NCBI GenBank assembly: GCA_033439255.1
Contig: CM065879.1
Location: forward strand, 4,098,501-4,162,500
Reading direction: 5' to 3'
DNA: 64,000 bases
Origin: Hericium rajendrae
Taxonomy: Eukaryota > Basidiomycota > Agaricomycetes > Russulales > Hericiaceae
Positions 46,376 through 57,411 of the stretch are shown here, one piece after another. Numbering within the stretch: the first letter of the stretch is position 1; every line of letters begins with the position of its first letter. A program made the translations under genes and the position numbers. The notes under the pieces are model-generated. The model saw nothing but the letters and a program-made list of their open reading frames with translations. It made no database searches and had not been told where the DNA came from.

Positions 46376-46793
46376 GGCTGCCGGGCGTTGCCGAGTGTCG
46401 CGTCAGAGACTGGATCCCAGGCGTGATTATCGTACACACGACATGCACAAGCATACTGTACAGTAGATGTGTATTTTACTTATTCAGTATATTTATAAGA
46501 GTAATCTGTAGTCCGTTTCATTTTCTGTGAATTTTTACGGTTTTATTTGAATTGCTGTGCCTCAAACCGTTTGAACTCGCGCGTTGGGTGGCTGAAGCAC
46601 CGGACGCTCGTCGAGACTTCGGATTTACTCCCTCCTCCTCACTCTCCTTATCTCTCTTCTGCAATCTCCGACTCCTCCCTCACTTTCTTTTGCCCGATAT
46701 CGAGGATTCAAGAGGATGGATGGGTATAGGAGTAAACGGAGGGCTTCAGGTAAGTAAAAAAAACCTTCTTTATTGTGCTTTCGTACTAACGAA

Positions 46794-46825
46794 GAGAGTG
46801 TCGCTCATTTTCGAGCGACACTCTC
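46794..46825. other. Conserved hairpin of the D family (D2 copy)
   Basis: GAGAGTGTCGCTC pairs with GAGCGACACTCTC across a 6-base loop, just after a GTAAGT...AACGAAG intron-like block. Confidence 0.7.
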
Positions 46826-48450
46826 GTTCTTTCGAATCTCCACGCCCTCCGTCTCCCATCGCCCATCCTCGCCGCCCTCGCCGCCCTCTCCCTCGCCTCT
46901 ATGCCTTCCCACGTCGTCACAAACGTCTCCGGCTGCCGGCGCGCAGCTCCCAACACCTCGCGACCCTCGTTGCGCGACCTCAACGACGCACAGACCCTCC
47001 GGCTCCGCCTTTCACGCGCACGGGTACGGGCCGCGCGCGCGCTGTTGCACGCCGTCTGCGCGTTGTCAACGACGTGTCACACCGGCCACATCGTCGCCAG
47101 TGCCCTCCACGTCCCCGCAAGCGCGCGCCGTCGAGTCCCGTTGCCCTGGCAACGGGACTTCAACGTCGTCCGTATCCGTTGCCTACGGCCTCGCCGCTCG
47201 CCCAATACCGCAATGCCCCGCCTACGAGCACAAAGCCTCACGCTCGCGCCCAACAAGCAGCACGTGTGCCGCATGGCCTCGCATGCACGCCCCAAGCCCC
47301 ACGCGCGCGTGAAACGCCCCGCGCTCGCCCCCACGTCCCGGACACAGCATAGCAGCCCGCGCTCGTGCGCCACGACCAGTCTGCGCGGGCCACGCCTTGG
47401 ACACGCAGGCAACACCCCGGACACGCGTGCGACGCTCCAGCCGCCCGCGCAACGTCCCGCGCTGACGCCCCACGCCCCCTCCACACACGTTCAACACCCC
47501 GCCACGCCTGCGCAATGCCCCGTGCATGCGCCAACGCCCCGCACGCTCGCTCAGTGCTCCGCGCACGCATCAACGCCCGGCGCACACTCCGCATGCCCGC
47601 ACGACCCCGCACGCATACAGAACACCCCGCACGTGCACCACGTCGTGCCCGCGTGCAGCACAGCCCGTATGCGCGCGCAATACCACGCCCGCGCGCCCCA
47701 CCTCTCGGACACGCGTGCAATGCTCCAGAAGCAGGCCCCGCATCTGGACACGCGCGCGATATCCCGCGTTCACGCGCAACACCCCGCCGAGCGTGCGCCC
47801 CGCCCGCTCAACACTCCGCACGCCTGCAGAATGCCGCGCGCGTACGTGCACAACACCCGGCGCGTGCCACGTCTCTCCCTCCCATGCGCTCCATCTCACC
47901 CACGCGCGGTATCCCCGTCCTCGCTCGTCCCTCTCCCGCTCTACATGCGCGCCGCGTTTGCATCCATGCACGGCCATTGCATGCCACCTCCGTGCTGAAC
48001 TAGGCCCCGATGTTCGACATAGTTACTTATACTTAGATTTCTCTAAACCTTTGTACTTACTTATGACTGAATTAATATAAATTGATTTGACTTACTGTAT
48101 CTTTGGTGTGACTTATATCATTGTATATTCTAGATAATGTTTATAGTTGCTGTATATCTCACAGATGTCATAGCATATAGCATGTCCTTACAGGGTGATA
48201 TAGTGAACATAGACTACATAGGCTCTATAGCAAGTAGAGACATGTCTATAGCCTCCATAGCTGTGCTTGCTATCTATATAGGCATACATAGATGGCATAT
48301 AGGGCTATGTAGCCTATATAGGCCTACATAGATGACATATAGGGCTATGTAGCCTATATAGCTGCTATAGATCTATATATCTGTATAAGTTATGTATATA
48401 GCTTAGATAATTGTGACTGGTAGCTATATAAATTTGGGATTTTTCAGATG

Positions 48451-51400
48451 TGGTTGGGATACTTCCTTTCATGGTACGCTTACGCTTTCTCATCTTACTA
48501 CTAATATGGCTTCATAGTAACCCATTCATTTGCCAGGCACCAGGCTCTCGCTACGTCGATATGCATGCTCCAGCTTTCTCCTGTGTCTGGACGAGCCATG
48601 ATATGATCTTGATCCAAACTCTTCTTAAGAATCACAATCTCATCTTACGAGTTGGACTTAATGTCGATCAAGGAGCATCACCAGTCTGGCAGCAATTTGA
48701 CGAGCAGATTCATACCCATTGTGATCGCCATACATTTCATCTTTCTCCGAATCCATCTCCTGCTCATAGCTCTACCCCCATGCATGGGTCCCTTTCCTGG
48801 ACATTTTTAGTACCTAGCAAACGCTCCTTAACAAAAACCCCTCATGTTGGCTCCAAGAATTTTTGCATCATGGACTTGATGCCATCACAGTTCACGGTCG
48901 CCGATCTGTGCAAAGCTCCCTTTGGCAAACAGATCCAAAATAGTGTTCAAGACACTACTCCTGACGTCTTTCTACTTATTGGTTTGTCATTTGCTCTGCT
49001 CTTTTCTGAGCTTGATGTTGATCATTCACAGTTCCCCGATTTTCCAATATTCGTGCGCCTATCCATCAGCTGCACTGGACTGACTTGGTCAATCATACGC
49101 TTCTTCCAACTACAGTACCACACCGTTGCTTTGCCGCACGAATTATGGCAGCCGTTGCAGATCTCAATGGTTATCTTTGCTGCCAGCCGGACTGCATCAG
49201 TACAGACGTTCCGTCTGCAATGTCTGGTACAGACGTCCCTGCTGCAATACCGCTTTTGACAAAGGACAAGGGCAAAGGGAAGCTGTCAAGCGTTCTTCCT
49301 CCAGCTCGGTCCCCATCCATACCTCCAACATCCATTCCAGTCTATGATCATGCCGCATTCAAGAATTTAGCAATCTCTGACGAAGAAGATGTAAATCTTT
49401 CTTTACTCATTTTCTCCCTTATCACACTCATTCTCACTTGATAGGAACAACTTCAAGCAGACACCTTCACCGCTATCAGAAACTCACTCCATCCTCCTCA
49501 AATGGCATCCATGGCATCTGCAGGATCCTCCTCCAGACAAGTACGTTCAAACATTCATATATGTACTTTTTTTAACCGTCTGTATAGTCTGTCTTGACCG
49601 TCGGGAGTGTTCGTCCACGTCCACCATCTATAGAAGTACGTTCTTATTGACTCTTATCTTCGCGACTCTAATATTATTGACTCTTATCTTCGCGACTCTA
49701 ATATTCTGCGGATCTAATATTCTCATAGGCTGATACTACACCACCTCCAGCGTCACGTTTGCGACTTGATTCTGACAATCACCCAGATGATGCTTCTCAC
49801 TCTTCGGATGCTCCTTACTCTTTGCAACCTGGGATCTCAGATGCAGATGCGATGATGAATGATGGCAAAAATGCGACGATGGATGACAGCGAAAATACTG
49901 AGGTCCTGCATTACATGTGATTTTTGATACTTTGTACTGAACTGTGACGTTTAGGAACTTTTGCCTGATGTATCAAACCTGGTTTCCTTCCACACTGCCT
50001 CTAGTCAGGCTGATGCCCAGGTATGCTGATCTCATACCTTACTCTTTCTGTTCTCTGACCATCGAGTCAAGCCTATCATTTTCGACGCTCCAGCGAGTGA
50101 ACATGAGCTGCAGACATGGATTCGTCTGATATGTAACAAGGCATCCAGGCCTCTTGATGATCAAGGAAATCATGAAGTGTTGCACCTATCTGCTCCGAAC
50201 TCTCGTCTTGGGGCTATAATTCTCTTGATGCTCGTTATGGCAAATTTTCTCAATTATTCTGACCGCAAGTTTCAACAGACGTTACGGGATCGCTTTGCTC
50301 GAGGCGATCTAGGATGTTCATATGACAAGATTAGTTGTAGGCTTGTTTCTCTAGAATCTCTCTTTGGTCCAACGCGGTTCTATGCCATGCATGTCTTTTC
50401 TCTCTCTCTTGTATTGCTGAATGCTGATATACTCTATAGTGGAGATGGTGTGGGCCGCGGCGTTGAGACTGCAGTCTTGACACAATGTCTTCATCTCGTC
50501 TTCCATCAGAAGGACTATTGGAAACAGCATGGGACCTATCATATGATTTCTCTTCACATTTCACGCGACCCCGACCACAAACGAGCCACCTATCTTCGTG
50601 CATTTGGATTTTTGTGCCCCCTCTTCATCTTAACTCAGTCCACTGGCCCGGATCCATGCTCACCCCATCTTCTCCTCTTGGCCTGGTTTGGGCGCACCTG
50701 CATGACGCTCGATGTACCTTTTCTTCAGCTTCTTGATCCCGAAATTTACAAGGTACTTGATCCTTGGATAAGCTGGAATAAGGCCTCTCGGCCGTCTCCC
50801 TCGTTGGTTGCGCTGTGCACAAGTGCAGATATACATGTTCGTCAGTTTTGATCCTTTCGTAATTTTTGTTCACAGGCAGTTAGATCCCAGATCCACTCCC
50901 ATCTCCCCATGATCTTCGTGGAATTGAACGATCTCTACTCTTCCATGTTCTTCTGGCAGATGCCGATCCCACATCTCATCCTGATTTTCAGGCATTCTGT
51001 GAGGGCTTCAATTACGCTCTGCAACGTGATTATCGCATCTACCAGGTATTTTTTTTGTCTCCAACTTCTCGTGAAAGTAGTCGATAATGATTCCGCTTTC
51101 AGACGATATCTACTTCTGTGCAAGCCAAGAAGTACTTCGGTCTACTGTTCAATCGTCGAGTCACAGATCCTGATCAGATTGTCCAACGCATTGTGGTCAA
51201 GTCTAGCCATCGCTGCACATCAGATAATCCTCGGATACAGGAGGATCTTTATCAGACAAAGTTCTATAATAAGCTTGTTCGGTACCTACGAGGATCCGGT
51301 CATCCTCACCACCCAGCTCTTCAAGAAATTTACACCCCTGCTCAGCGTGCTGTACCTCCGACACATCCTACCATTCGTGCGCTTTTGATGCTCAAGTGCA

Positions 51401-51777
51401 TGTGTAGCACGTCATTGTTGCCCCCTGGAGATTGGCTTCTACAAGTGCGCTTCATCTTCTTAGCAATATGTCTCCGACTCATTTGTGTCTCATTTGTGTC
51501 GCAGTTCATCTTCACCCACAGTTACAGATCTGTCAATAAAGGCGTATGTTCGAGATATTCTGAACTTTACATGCTCTTCTGACCATTCTTTGTTCAGGCC
51601 GCTCCTCCACCAATTGCCTACGCAACGTGCTTTGGTGAAGCCAAAGTTTCTGTTGATGAGGTTGTCCGAACCATGCTAGATGCAGATGTAGGCACCCCAC
51701 TCGATGAACTATTCGAGGCTTGGGTTCATGGCCCCCTTGTCCTTGTCGATGCGCATGACTCTTTCAACAAAAGTTAG
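48451..51777 (+). pseudogene. 3' part of the HECT-like gene
   Basis: The sequence resumes after D2 and runs through many short introns to a stop at 51777. A middle region (APGSRYVDMHAPAFSCVW, then LNVDQGASPVWQQFDEQI) leads to a Ser/Pro-rich linker and a C-terminal domain. That domain contains GDGVGRGVETAVL, QCLHLVFHQKDYW, GPDPCSPHLLLLAWFG and, near the end, IAYATCFGEAKVS. A G-V-G-x-G start and a T-C-F motif before the end fit HECT-type ubiquitin ligases, whose catalytic Cys sits in HTCF. I recall divergent HECT-like proteins of this kind being numerous in mushroom-forming fungi. A 30-bp perfect tandem duplication (49646-49705) lies in an intron. The product cannot be made whole while D2 is present, unless D2 is spliced out. 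Confidence 0.5.
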
Positions 51778-52624
51778 ATTGGAATACTGTGCTTATCTTA
51801 TAATATCACTTTATATACTTTCTACAACCCATGTCCAACTCTCCATCATTCTTTTATTACCAACTACATCCGCTCTTTCTTTCATTACCAACTACAGCCA
51901 TTCTTTGTCCGTCTTCTAGTTAAACCAACTATTATCACTCCTTCACCTCAGCCTGACGCTGTTCACCTCTGCACGATCACACTACGAACCGCCACTTGCG
52001 AAGATGAAAGTACCGCCACTTGTCCTAGCCCTTCGCAGGACAGCCAAGGTGGTACCGCATTTATTGTGTATGAGGGTCTACAAATGATGAGGGTCTGCGA
52101 GAGAGAGATCCTACGCGTAGAGAGAGATCCCGTAGAGAGAGATCCTATGCGTAATCCCGTAGAGAGAGATCCTACGCGTAATATGCGTAATATACGTATA
52201 TCGTAATGGTCCTATACGGATATATCATGAAACCCGTTGCGTATATCACGCGTATATCATGAAACCGTGCATATGGCCATGAAAGTTTGACTGTGTAGAC
52301 TCGACTAAGTGAACCTTTCTCGCATTGTACATGCAAAGGAAAAACTCACAGCTACCCTAGCTCCACCAGTTACGACGGGCGGCCTCAGATCTGACGGCGG
52401 CCTCAGATCTATGGACCGTGGCCTCGCCTGTGGGTAATGTGCTGGAATGACCTACTGAGCGTGCAAACGTGCAATAGATTTCATAGACTGCCCCAACTGA
52501 GGTCTTGTCCATGCTCGGAGGACCAACAAACCTGCGACTAATGTTTGAGTATAGTATCATGTCAGATTTGTGCTACAAATAGCTTACAAGTAGCCTGCAG
52601 CTCGCGCCCAGTGACGAGTTTGTT
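51778..52624. other. Non-genic stretch with direct repeats
   Basis: No gene is seen. At about 52090-52265 short units (GAGAGAGATCC(TACG/CGTA), then CGTATATC-type) are repeated several times in tandem. Confidence 0.5.
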
Positions 52625-52749
52625 ACGTCACGCTGTGTGACTATTTCTGACTAGGTCATATCCTCTTCAAAATTGAAGTAAACTGACTTTTCAGTTCGGA
52701 ATATGAAAGGTATCAAGTGTCCATCTATGCTAGCTTATTTATGGCCCTT
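52625..52749. repeat. 125-bp direct repeat, copy 1
   Basis: It runs from GTCACGCT.TGTGACTATTT to ATTTATGGCCCTT, and matches 54668-54791 at roughly 80% by eye. Copy 1 continues into TAGTACGAGGCGACGG, a string close to one at 58937. The two copies may be remnants of the ends of a 2.1-kb element. Confidence 0.55.
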
Positions 52750-52759
52750 AGTACGAGGC

Positions 52760-54660
52760 GACGGTGTCGATAGAGAGGTATGTGACCCGTCACCTTCAGA
52801 TCATGTGATCTAGCCAGGCCAGTATCTCGCGCAAAACTGTCTGGCCCCGCGCGCCTCACAAACGGCAGCGGGGCAGCCAAGTGCAAGCGTCTGGATCAGG
52901 ACGTGCCGATGGTCCAGAGCAGCAGCCCCACATTGACAAACATAGACCGCATCGCGACGGCCCCGGGCACACATCCTGTCACATTCCAGCGCGCGAGTGA
53001 GCACATGCGAGGTCGAGGCGCGGAGAGCGAGGCGCGGAGAGTGAGTGTATCCACCCACAGCCCGAAGCCGAATTTCGGGAACCACGATGGAGCCACCGTG
53101 GGCGACCCACGTCCTGGAATAGCTCAGGGATTGCACCGGATGGACTTGAACCCCAGGCATTATTCCGACATGCGCGAGTGATGAGCGAGTGATGAGCGAA
53201 GAATTCGCGGGAAGCAACTGTTCGCGGGAAGCATGAATGGAAGCAACGTTCACGGGAAGCATGAAGGGAAAAGCACGCAACGGATTGCGATAGCCCGCCT
53301 GCAGGACTGAGTGCGACGTTCGGGAAGCATGAAGGATGTCGCGCCTCGCGCGGACTGCCCGGGGAAGGACCCGAGGAAGAAGCTGTGCACCTTGCACAGC
53401 CTTAGGTCCTCCATGTCTGGGAGCGCATCAATCGATAGGTGCGGGTGAAGATGGAAACAAAGGCGCGGGCGTCAGAGTTGAATGCAGCGTGGGAGAGAAG
53501 AGATGGCACTTGCGCACGACAAGGCAGTCGAGCTCCTCCTGCACAGTCGGCCTGCACACGGGGAGGTGGCCATGACTACTGTGCTTAGTTCTGCTTCCAC
53601 ACCTCAGTCACGATGACTGAGAAGCGTCTCTGAGCCCACGCCGAACATCGAGTCCGTGAGATATGCGATATGCGACCTCGTCATCCGACAGCCCAAGCTT
53701 GCGTTGCCATTGGAGGAGGTAGTTGCCAAATGAGGGTAACGCGCTGCTCATCTCATCGCCTGGATGTCAGGGCCAGACCAGGATGCCAGTTGAGAATGAA
53801 GGCGCGCACCATCTGCCGCCGCGTCTCCCTCTGAGCAGCCAGCTCGAACAGCCCGAGCTCCTGGCCCTGGTACCTCTGCATAGTCTGTCCGGGCCTGTAC
53901 AGCGGGAAGTGCCGCAGCCACGGGATGAAGTGCCGCAGCCACGGGAAATGCTCGACGAGATGCGCGTTGGCGCAGCGCCAAGGCGCTGCAGACATTGAGT
54001 CATTGAGTCACGAGGACGACGTCCGCGTCGTGGAAAGAGGGTGCCTGGAAAGACGGTGCGTGAAGAGAGAGATCGGGTGCGTGGAAAGAGAGCTCCCACC
54101 AGCGAGAGCTCGGACCAGCAGCCGGCCTTGAGTGACAGCCGGCCCTGACCAGCGAACAGCGAACAGCTTGAACAGCGAACAGCTTGAGGATCGTCACCAT
54201 GAAGACTCGTACGATGATTGACCATGAAGACTCGTACGATGATTGACACGATAACTCATTTCCCATGTCCTCCCCTAACCAACATTGCAGTCTTCATCGT
54301 GAATGGTCTTCATCGTGAACGCTTCATCGTGAACGTGCCTCATCCCGGGCCCCCTTCAATGTGCCGTTGCAAGCAGTCCCACTCACATCGCGCATTCATC
54401 TAACTCGACGATTGATGAAGCCCGATTTGCGGCGCGGCGGTCTTTGCTGGGGTGCGACGGCGGGGCTGGGATGGACCTGCGGGACTGGGATTGACAGATC
54501 CTGTGGCGTGATTTGGGGGTGCGACTGTCGGGCGTTGGAGGAGGCGTCAGACTTGCTTGGAGGGTGCGACTGTCGGGCCTTGGAGGAGGGGTCAGACTTG
54601 CGTGGCGCATACAGGCCATCATCTGAATGAACAGGCCATGAGAGCCTCAAGCATGACCAA
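52760..54660. other. Stretch rich in short tandem duplications
   Basis: No conserved protein motif is seen. Near-perfect head-to-tail duplications of 12-25 bp recur, for example about 53008-53040, 53178-53204, 53911-53943, 54196-54245 (two 25-bp units), 54290-54340 and 54530-54600. Confidence 0.5.
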
Positions 54661-54667
54661 CCAACGT

Positions 54668-54791
54668 CACGTCACGCTTTGTGACTATTTGTGACTTGTT
54701 CATATCTTCCTCAAATTTGAAGCAAACCGGCTTTTGAACTCGGAATATCAAAGCTATAGGTCATCTATGTATATTAGCTTATTTATAGCCC
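54668..54791. repeat. 125-bp direct repeat, copy 2, abutting kelch exon
   Basis: It matches 52625-52749. It ends exactly where the kelch-gene sequence begins (54791), so the repeat marks the rearrangement junction. Confidence 0.55.
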
Positions 54792-56137
54792 TTCGGCGGT
54801 GTCACGGACGAAGATACGAGCGAAGAGACAATGGAGAGCGTGTTCTGGAATGATCTGTACGTTTTTAGCCCTTTGTTCGTTTCGTGAATTAGGCTAAGAT
54901 CGTGTATCACGCAAGCTACGGATACCAGATTACAGGCAACGGGAGATGGGTGTCTATGCTTCTGAAGCGGCCGAAGTCAAAAGGCTCAAAGAAGAAGAAG
55001 ACTGCGCCGGCCGTCAACAACCGGTTAGATCGGGAAGGCTCAGACGACGAAGGAACAGTATACAGCGATCATGAAGGAACAGTATACAGTGATCATGAGG
55101 TACATGTCCTGTCGACGTCTCTGCTGTTCGATTATCTGTTGATGCGGCTACTCTAGACGATCGTGTCTCGTCGAACTGTCACTGATATCCCAGATCCTGA
55201 TGTTGATTCCGATGACCCAGCTTTGACGACCACGGTGCAATGCGATGCTGGCGGTGCTGCGGAATACTCTGTACATGTGCGTTCTCATTTCTGATAATTC
55301 GATATCAGCTGAATGGCCTCGGTTGTAGATACGGAGGCATCTTCGAGTGTGGATCGCGTGAGTATACGCTAGATGATTTCTACTCGCTGCAGTTGGACAT
55401 GATGGACAGGTACACATGTCTGACGGCCAGCGACGTCGTTATACCTGCAGAAGGGGAGGAGAGTAGCAGTGACGAAGATGATGATGAGGATGATGAGGAC
55501 GAAGATGACGAAGAGGGAGAAAGTCTCACTGTCATCGGAGACGATGCCACTATCGTGGGAGATGACGACGAGATCGAGAAGACAATCTATCTCAAAGAAG
55601 TGCTGGAGGACGACGAAGAGGAAGAGGCGCAGGTCAGTCATCTGAGAATGCGATGGTGCATTCTCGGTGCTGTCTGTCTAATGCAGCGCTTCCAGGACTC
55701 CTTGCGTATCCGAGCAACAGCTTTCATGGGCGTGGCTATAGGCTCGCAGGAGGATATCATCAGCACACCTCTTCCAGGCGAGACGCTGGCAATGTTTTAT
55801 GCCCGTTCCCGTACTTTCATCGCTAGCTGACTTGTTTGTAATACTAATCTTCGCTCAGGGGATCACTGGGCACAGAAGGCCCGCGAGACCAGTGACAATC
55901 GTGGTAAGGAGCTTCGCAGAAATGGGTTTTCCCTTGCGGAGGAGAGATATGGTCCGTGGTTCCTCTCGATGCAGCCATGTCGCGACTGACAAGGGTCGCG
56001 CAGCTGAATATAAGCCGATGCTCTCAGAGGTCGAACGTATCCTGACCGAGGCAGGTTTGAATGAGGAAGAGATCAGGAGAGGAGCTACTGCTGGTCCAGG
56101 TGCAGGTGGGACAGGACAAAGTCGTAATCGCAGATGA
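54791..56137 (+). pseudogene. 3' half of a Kel3/KLHDC4-type kelch-repeat protein gene
   Basis: Exons: about 54791-54856, 54916-55099, 55157 to about 55267, 55329-55632, 55696-55810, 55859-55951, 56004-56137. Readable blocks are GGVTDEDTSEET, GYQITGNGRWVSMLLKRPK, NAMLAVLRNTL, YGGIFECGSREYTLDDF, a long Asp/Glu run, TPLPGETLAMFYARSR, DHWAQKARETSDNRGKELRR and YKPMLSEVERILTEAG, ending QSRNRR. This is the end of the family's kelch propeller plus its acidic and C-terminal regions. The first kelch repeats and the start codon are missing. In exon 2 a 24-bp unit is duplicated in frame (55049-55096). In exon 3 a short deletion before NAMLAV appears to shift the frame. A 5' piece of the same gene lies at 57075-57411 on the minus strand. 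Confidence 0.8.
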
Positions 56138-56300
56138 TTTATGTATTCAAGGAAGATCTGTACAATGACAGTAGGTTCAATTCTTCGTTCCCTTCAGTAT
56201 AATGCTAATGTTATATTCCCGTGGTAGTGTGTATCATAGATTCATACCCTGATCCTAGGAATAGCTGGGATGCTCGACAGCATCCCCGAGCATACTGCTA

Positions 56301-56957
56301 TCAGTATACACCAGGTATAAGCCTGTACGGCACACGTTTCGCCCACTTGTCCCATTGTACGCCGAACTCCCTTTTCAGCACTTTATCCTCCACAGCCATC
56401 CGCCAGACCATCCCGATTAGAACGTGTCCAGCCCACCAGCACACCGCCACGCATTGTACCGGCACCGTCCCCGTCCATCCCGCCTCTGACAGCCACGACC
56501 CCGGGCCAAACGTGGCCAATACCATGCCCGTCATCGCGAAGAATGAGCCGACGTAGCTCGGGTGGCGGACGATCGAGTACGGGCCGTGCGTCACTAGCTT
56601 GTGCTGGTCCCGGATGGTGAGCTCGAAGGTGAAGAGTTGACCGAGGGTGCGGTAGCAGCTGAGGCGGATGAAGGCGCCGATGACCTGGAACGCGATGCCA
56701 ACGAGAAATGCGGGGTGCAGGTGTGTGACGGCTTTGGCGGCCATTGGCGGTGAGCCTAGGAGGACAGAGGTGATGTCCCTGGTGTATGGCGACGACGGGT
56801 GCGCATTGGCGTAGGCAGTGGCTGCCTCGAACAGTGTAATGCTGTAGAGGATGGTCTATCGAAAGGAAGGTAAGTCACTTAGATCGGAACGGGGCGGGGC
56901 GAGATCGCCCACCTTGATTATGGCGGTGGAGGCAGCGATGTAAGTTACGCAGGTGCT
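56301..56957 (-). CDS. Protein-S-isoprenylcysteine O-methyltransferase-like (ICMT family), 5' end unclear
   Basis: Exon 56855-56301 ends at TGA (56301-56303). An upstream exon from about 56957 to 56913 is joined through a 57-nt intron. The protein has hydrophobic stretches and the family signature: QLFTFELTIRDQHKLVTHGPY, RHPSYVG, then EDKVLKREFGVQWDKWAKR and YRLIPGVY. ICMT enzymes sit in the ER membrane and methylate the prenylated C-terminal cysteine of Ras/Rho proteins and mating factors, using S-adenosylmethionine. About 200 residues are readable. The first membrane segments and the start codon are not found, because the sequence upstream of 56957 turns into the rearranged kelch-gene region. 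It is probably 5'-truncated, unless an exon was missed. Confidence 0.75.
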
Positions 56958-57039
56958 ATGATACAGATATAATACGATAATAATACAGCCATGTTACAAG
57001 AGTCGAGAATGCGAGTAATTCAAGAGTCGAGAATGCGAG

Positions 57040-57411
57040 TAATTCACAAAACAAACAAAGGGCTAAAAACGTACAGATCATTCCAGAACACGCTCTCCAT
57101 TGTCTCTTCGCTCGTATCTTCGTCCGTGACGCCGCCGAAGAGAATGCCCATGTTCCTGGCGGACCACAGGGCCATTGTGCACCCCGACGTTGTTGGTCTC
57201 TTGCGCCGTTCCCATTTGAGATTGAGGGGATCAAAGTTCTTGTTCTTCGAGCTGGTTCCCTCGGCAGGCGTGACAATCGACATTCTACGATTGGGTCGTA
57301 AATAAAGCGTTGATTGTGTATTGAAAAACGTAGCCTACCTCAAGAACCATGTGTCGTCGAGCATGACGCCGACCGGTCTTTTTCCTTTGGCATATTCCTT
57401 ACAATACCCTC
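57040..57411 (-). pseudogene. 5' piece of the Kel3/KLHDC4-type kelch gene
   Basis: Exon 57411-57339 encodes GYCKEYAKGKRPVGVMLDD and TWFL. After a 53-nt intron, exon 57285-57075 encodes MSIVTPAEGTSSKNKNFDPL, then KWERRKRP, SGCTMALW, GILFGGVTDEDTSEET and WNDL, ending at a GTACGT donor. These blocks precede and overlap those at 54791. The last 101 bp (57040-57140) are an inverted near-copy of 54791-54891. Earlier kelch repeats are missing. A 24-bp tandem duplication (56997-57044) borders the break. Confidence 0.8.

Larger units (their letters stand above)
45410..48450 (+). mobile_element. DNA element D2, inserted in the HECT-like gene
   Basis: Ends are CATCTGAGAAAATC and GGGATTTTTCAGATG, with TG duplicated at 45408-45409 and 48451-48452. 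Layout and orientation are as in D1, with left 200 bp nearly identical to D1. It carries a hairpin at 46794-46825, a TATA-hairpin at 46343-46375 and a second GC-rich hairpin (GTCCCGTTGCC/GGCAACGGGAC, 47133-47156) also present in D1 near 43116. No transposase was recognised. Confidence 0.85.
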
